Of a stretch of 31,883 nucleotides of DNA, positions 31,706 through 31,883 are shown piece by piece; positions within the stretch are counted from its first letter, which is position 1; each line of letters opens with the position of its first letter. Below the pieces are notes generated by a model, which was not told the DNA's origin, did not search any database, and saw nothing but the letters and a program-made list of their open reading frames with translations. Origin of the DNA: CAVALG01 sp963630555. GTDB taxonomy: Bacteria > Bacillota > Clostridia > Oscillospirales > Acutalibacteraceae. The DNA lies in the NCBI GenBank assembly GCA_963630555.1, contig CAVGND010000016.1, forward strand, positions 1 to 31,883. Reading direction: 5' to 3'. Position numbers and translations under genes: made by a program.

Positions 31706-31744
31706 GCGGGTATGGCGGAATAGGCAGACGCGTTAGATTCAGGT
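31706..31744 (+). pseudogene. 5' half of a tRNA-Leu, degenerate
   Basis: GCGGGTATGGCGGAATAGGC and the D arm that follows, then TTAGATTCAGGT with a CAG anticodon, fit tRNA-Leu. The 3' anticodon strand lacks three bases (AA in place of TCTAA), and no T arm, TACCCGC acceptor strand or CCA follows, so it cannot fold as a normal tRNA. Confidence 0.65.
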
Positions 31745-31868
31745 AACGCCATCTCGGTGTAAATTCGGTAAAACCGCAGAAATGCGTTTTTATATTTGCG
31801 GATTAAGCGAAATGCTCCGCCTCGGAAAGTCCTCGCCGTGTAAAAATCAGAGGATGAAAACTTAATAT

Positions 31869-31883
31869 GCGGGTATGGCGGAA
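31869..31883 (+). tRNA. Start of a second tRNA-Leu copy, cut by the window
   Basis: GCGGGTATGGCGGAA at the very end is identical to the start of the first copy. Whether the rest is an intact tRNA-Leu lies outside the window. Confidence 0.45.

Larger units (their letters stand above)
31642..31883 (+). repeat. Tandem repeat, 162-bp period, cut by the window end
   Basis: 31642-31720 recurs at 31804-31883 with only one substitution and one indel in ~80 bp (TGT versus AAGT). Each copy holds a leader with a CCTC...GAGG hairpin and the first bases of a tRNA-Leu. The ~80 bp between copies do not repeat within the window. Confidence 0.85.

Noticed and set aside
1..31883. CRISPR array, IS element or prophage structural genes
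   Set aside because: No regularly spaced repeats, transposase or integrase frame, or phage structural gene is visible. The only mobile-like signs are the short repeats and the XRE pair near the right end.

Overview
The window comes from a spore-forming low-to-moderate G+C Bacillota genome, most likely class Clostridia. Spore genes (spoIVA, spoIIGA, sigE), clostridial-type sigma-A promoters (TTGACA-N17-TATAAT), an orphan ndoA/MazF gene and the CtsR-ClpC pair support this. An Oscillospirales/Ruminococcaceae-like gut lineage is my inference from protein style, not something proved here. Almost everything is ordinary chromosomal housekeeping DNA. The last ~2 kb, after a tRNA-Lys gene, is an accessory and decaying patch.

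Layout. 1-446: a cluster of a ~21-bp repeated motif, then a candidate sigma-E promoter. 447-1925: spoIVA (spore coat ATPase). 2032-12461: an arginine operon argC-J-B-D-F-carA-carB behind one promoter with an ARG box over its -35. Its last gene encodes a single 1343-residue protein in which a full carbamoyl-phosphate synthase large subunit is fused to a DapF-like diaminopimelate epimerase that has substituted active-site residues. 12530-13560: smpB directly abutting ssrA (tmRNA), both trans-translation components, ending at a perfect bidirectional terminator. 13744-17813 (minus strand): pstSCAB-phoU phosphate uptake operon with 4-bp overlaps between pstC, pstA, pstB and phoU. 17952-19588: spoIIGA-sigE, whose promoter keeps the long -35/-10 spacing and a Spo0A-type box, as known for spoIIG in Bacillus. 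19597-21471 (minus): a DUF4363/DUF421 membrane pair and an unknown propeller-like protein. 21754-25533: MazF-type RNase without a local antitoxin, a 33-residue Cys-rich membrane microprotein (minus strand), a 50-residue ORF, ctsR, and clpC with a shortened M-domain; mcsA and mcsB are missing. 25666-26373: yceD (DUF177)-rpmF. 26522-29571: der-plsY-gpsA. 29710-29785: tRNA-Lys. 29911-31448: divergent XRE regulators with inverted operator-like repeats and a broken HhH-GPD-like glycosylase gene. 31466-31883: another copy of the repeat motif, then a tandem repeat carrying the 5' half of a tRNA-Leu.

How it works together. The arg genes form the acetylated-ornithine cycle up to citrulline (argG/argH lie elsewhere), with carAB supplying carbamoyl phosphate. 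SpoIIGA activates pro-sigma-E, and sigma-E probably drives spoIVA. CtsR would control its own operon with clpC. The most distinctive items are the CarB-DapF fusion with altered DapF residues, the McsAB-less CtsR/ClpC locus, the Cys-rich microprotein, and the repeat/tRNA-Leu structures at the window ends. I did not find a clearly new multi-gene defence or mobile system.
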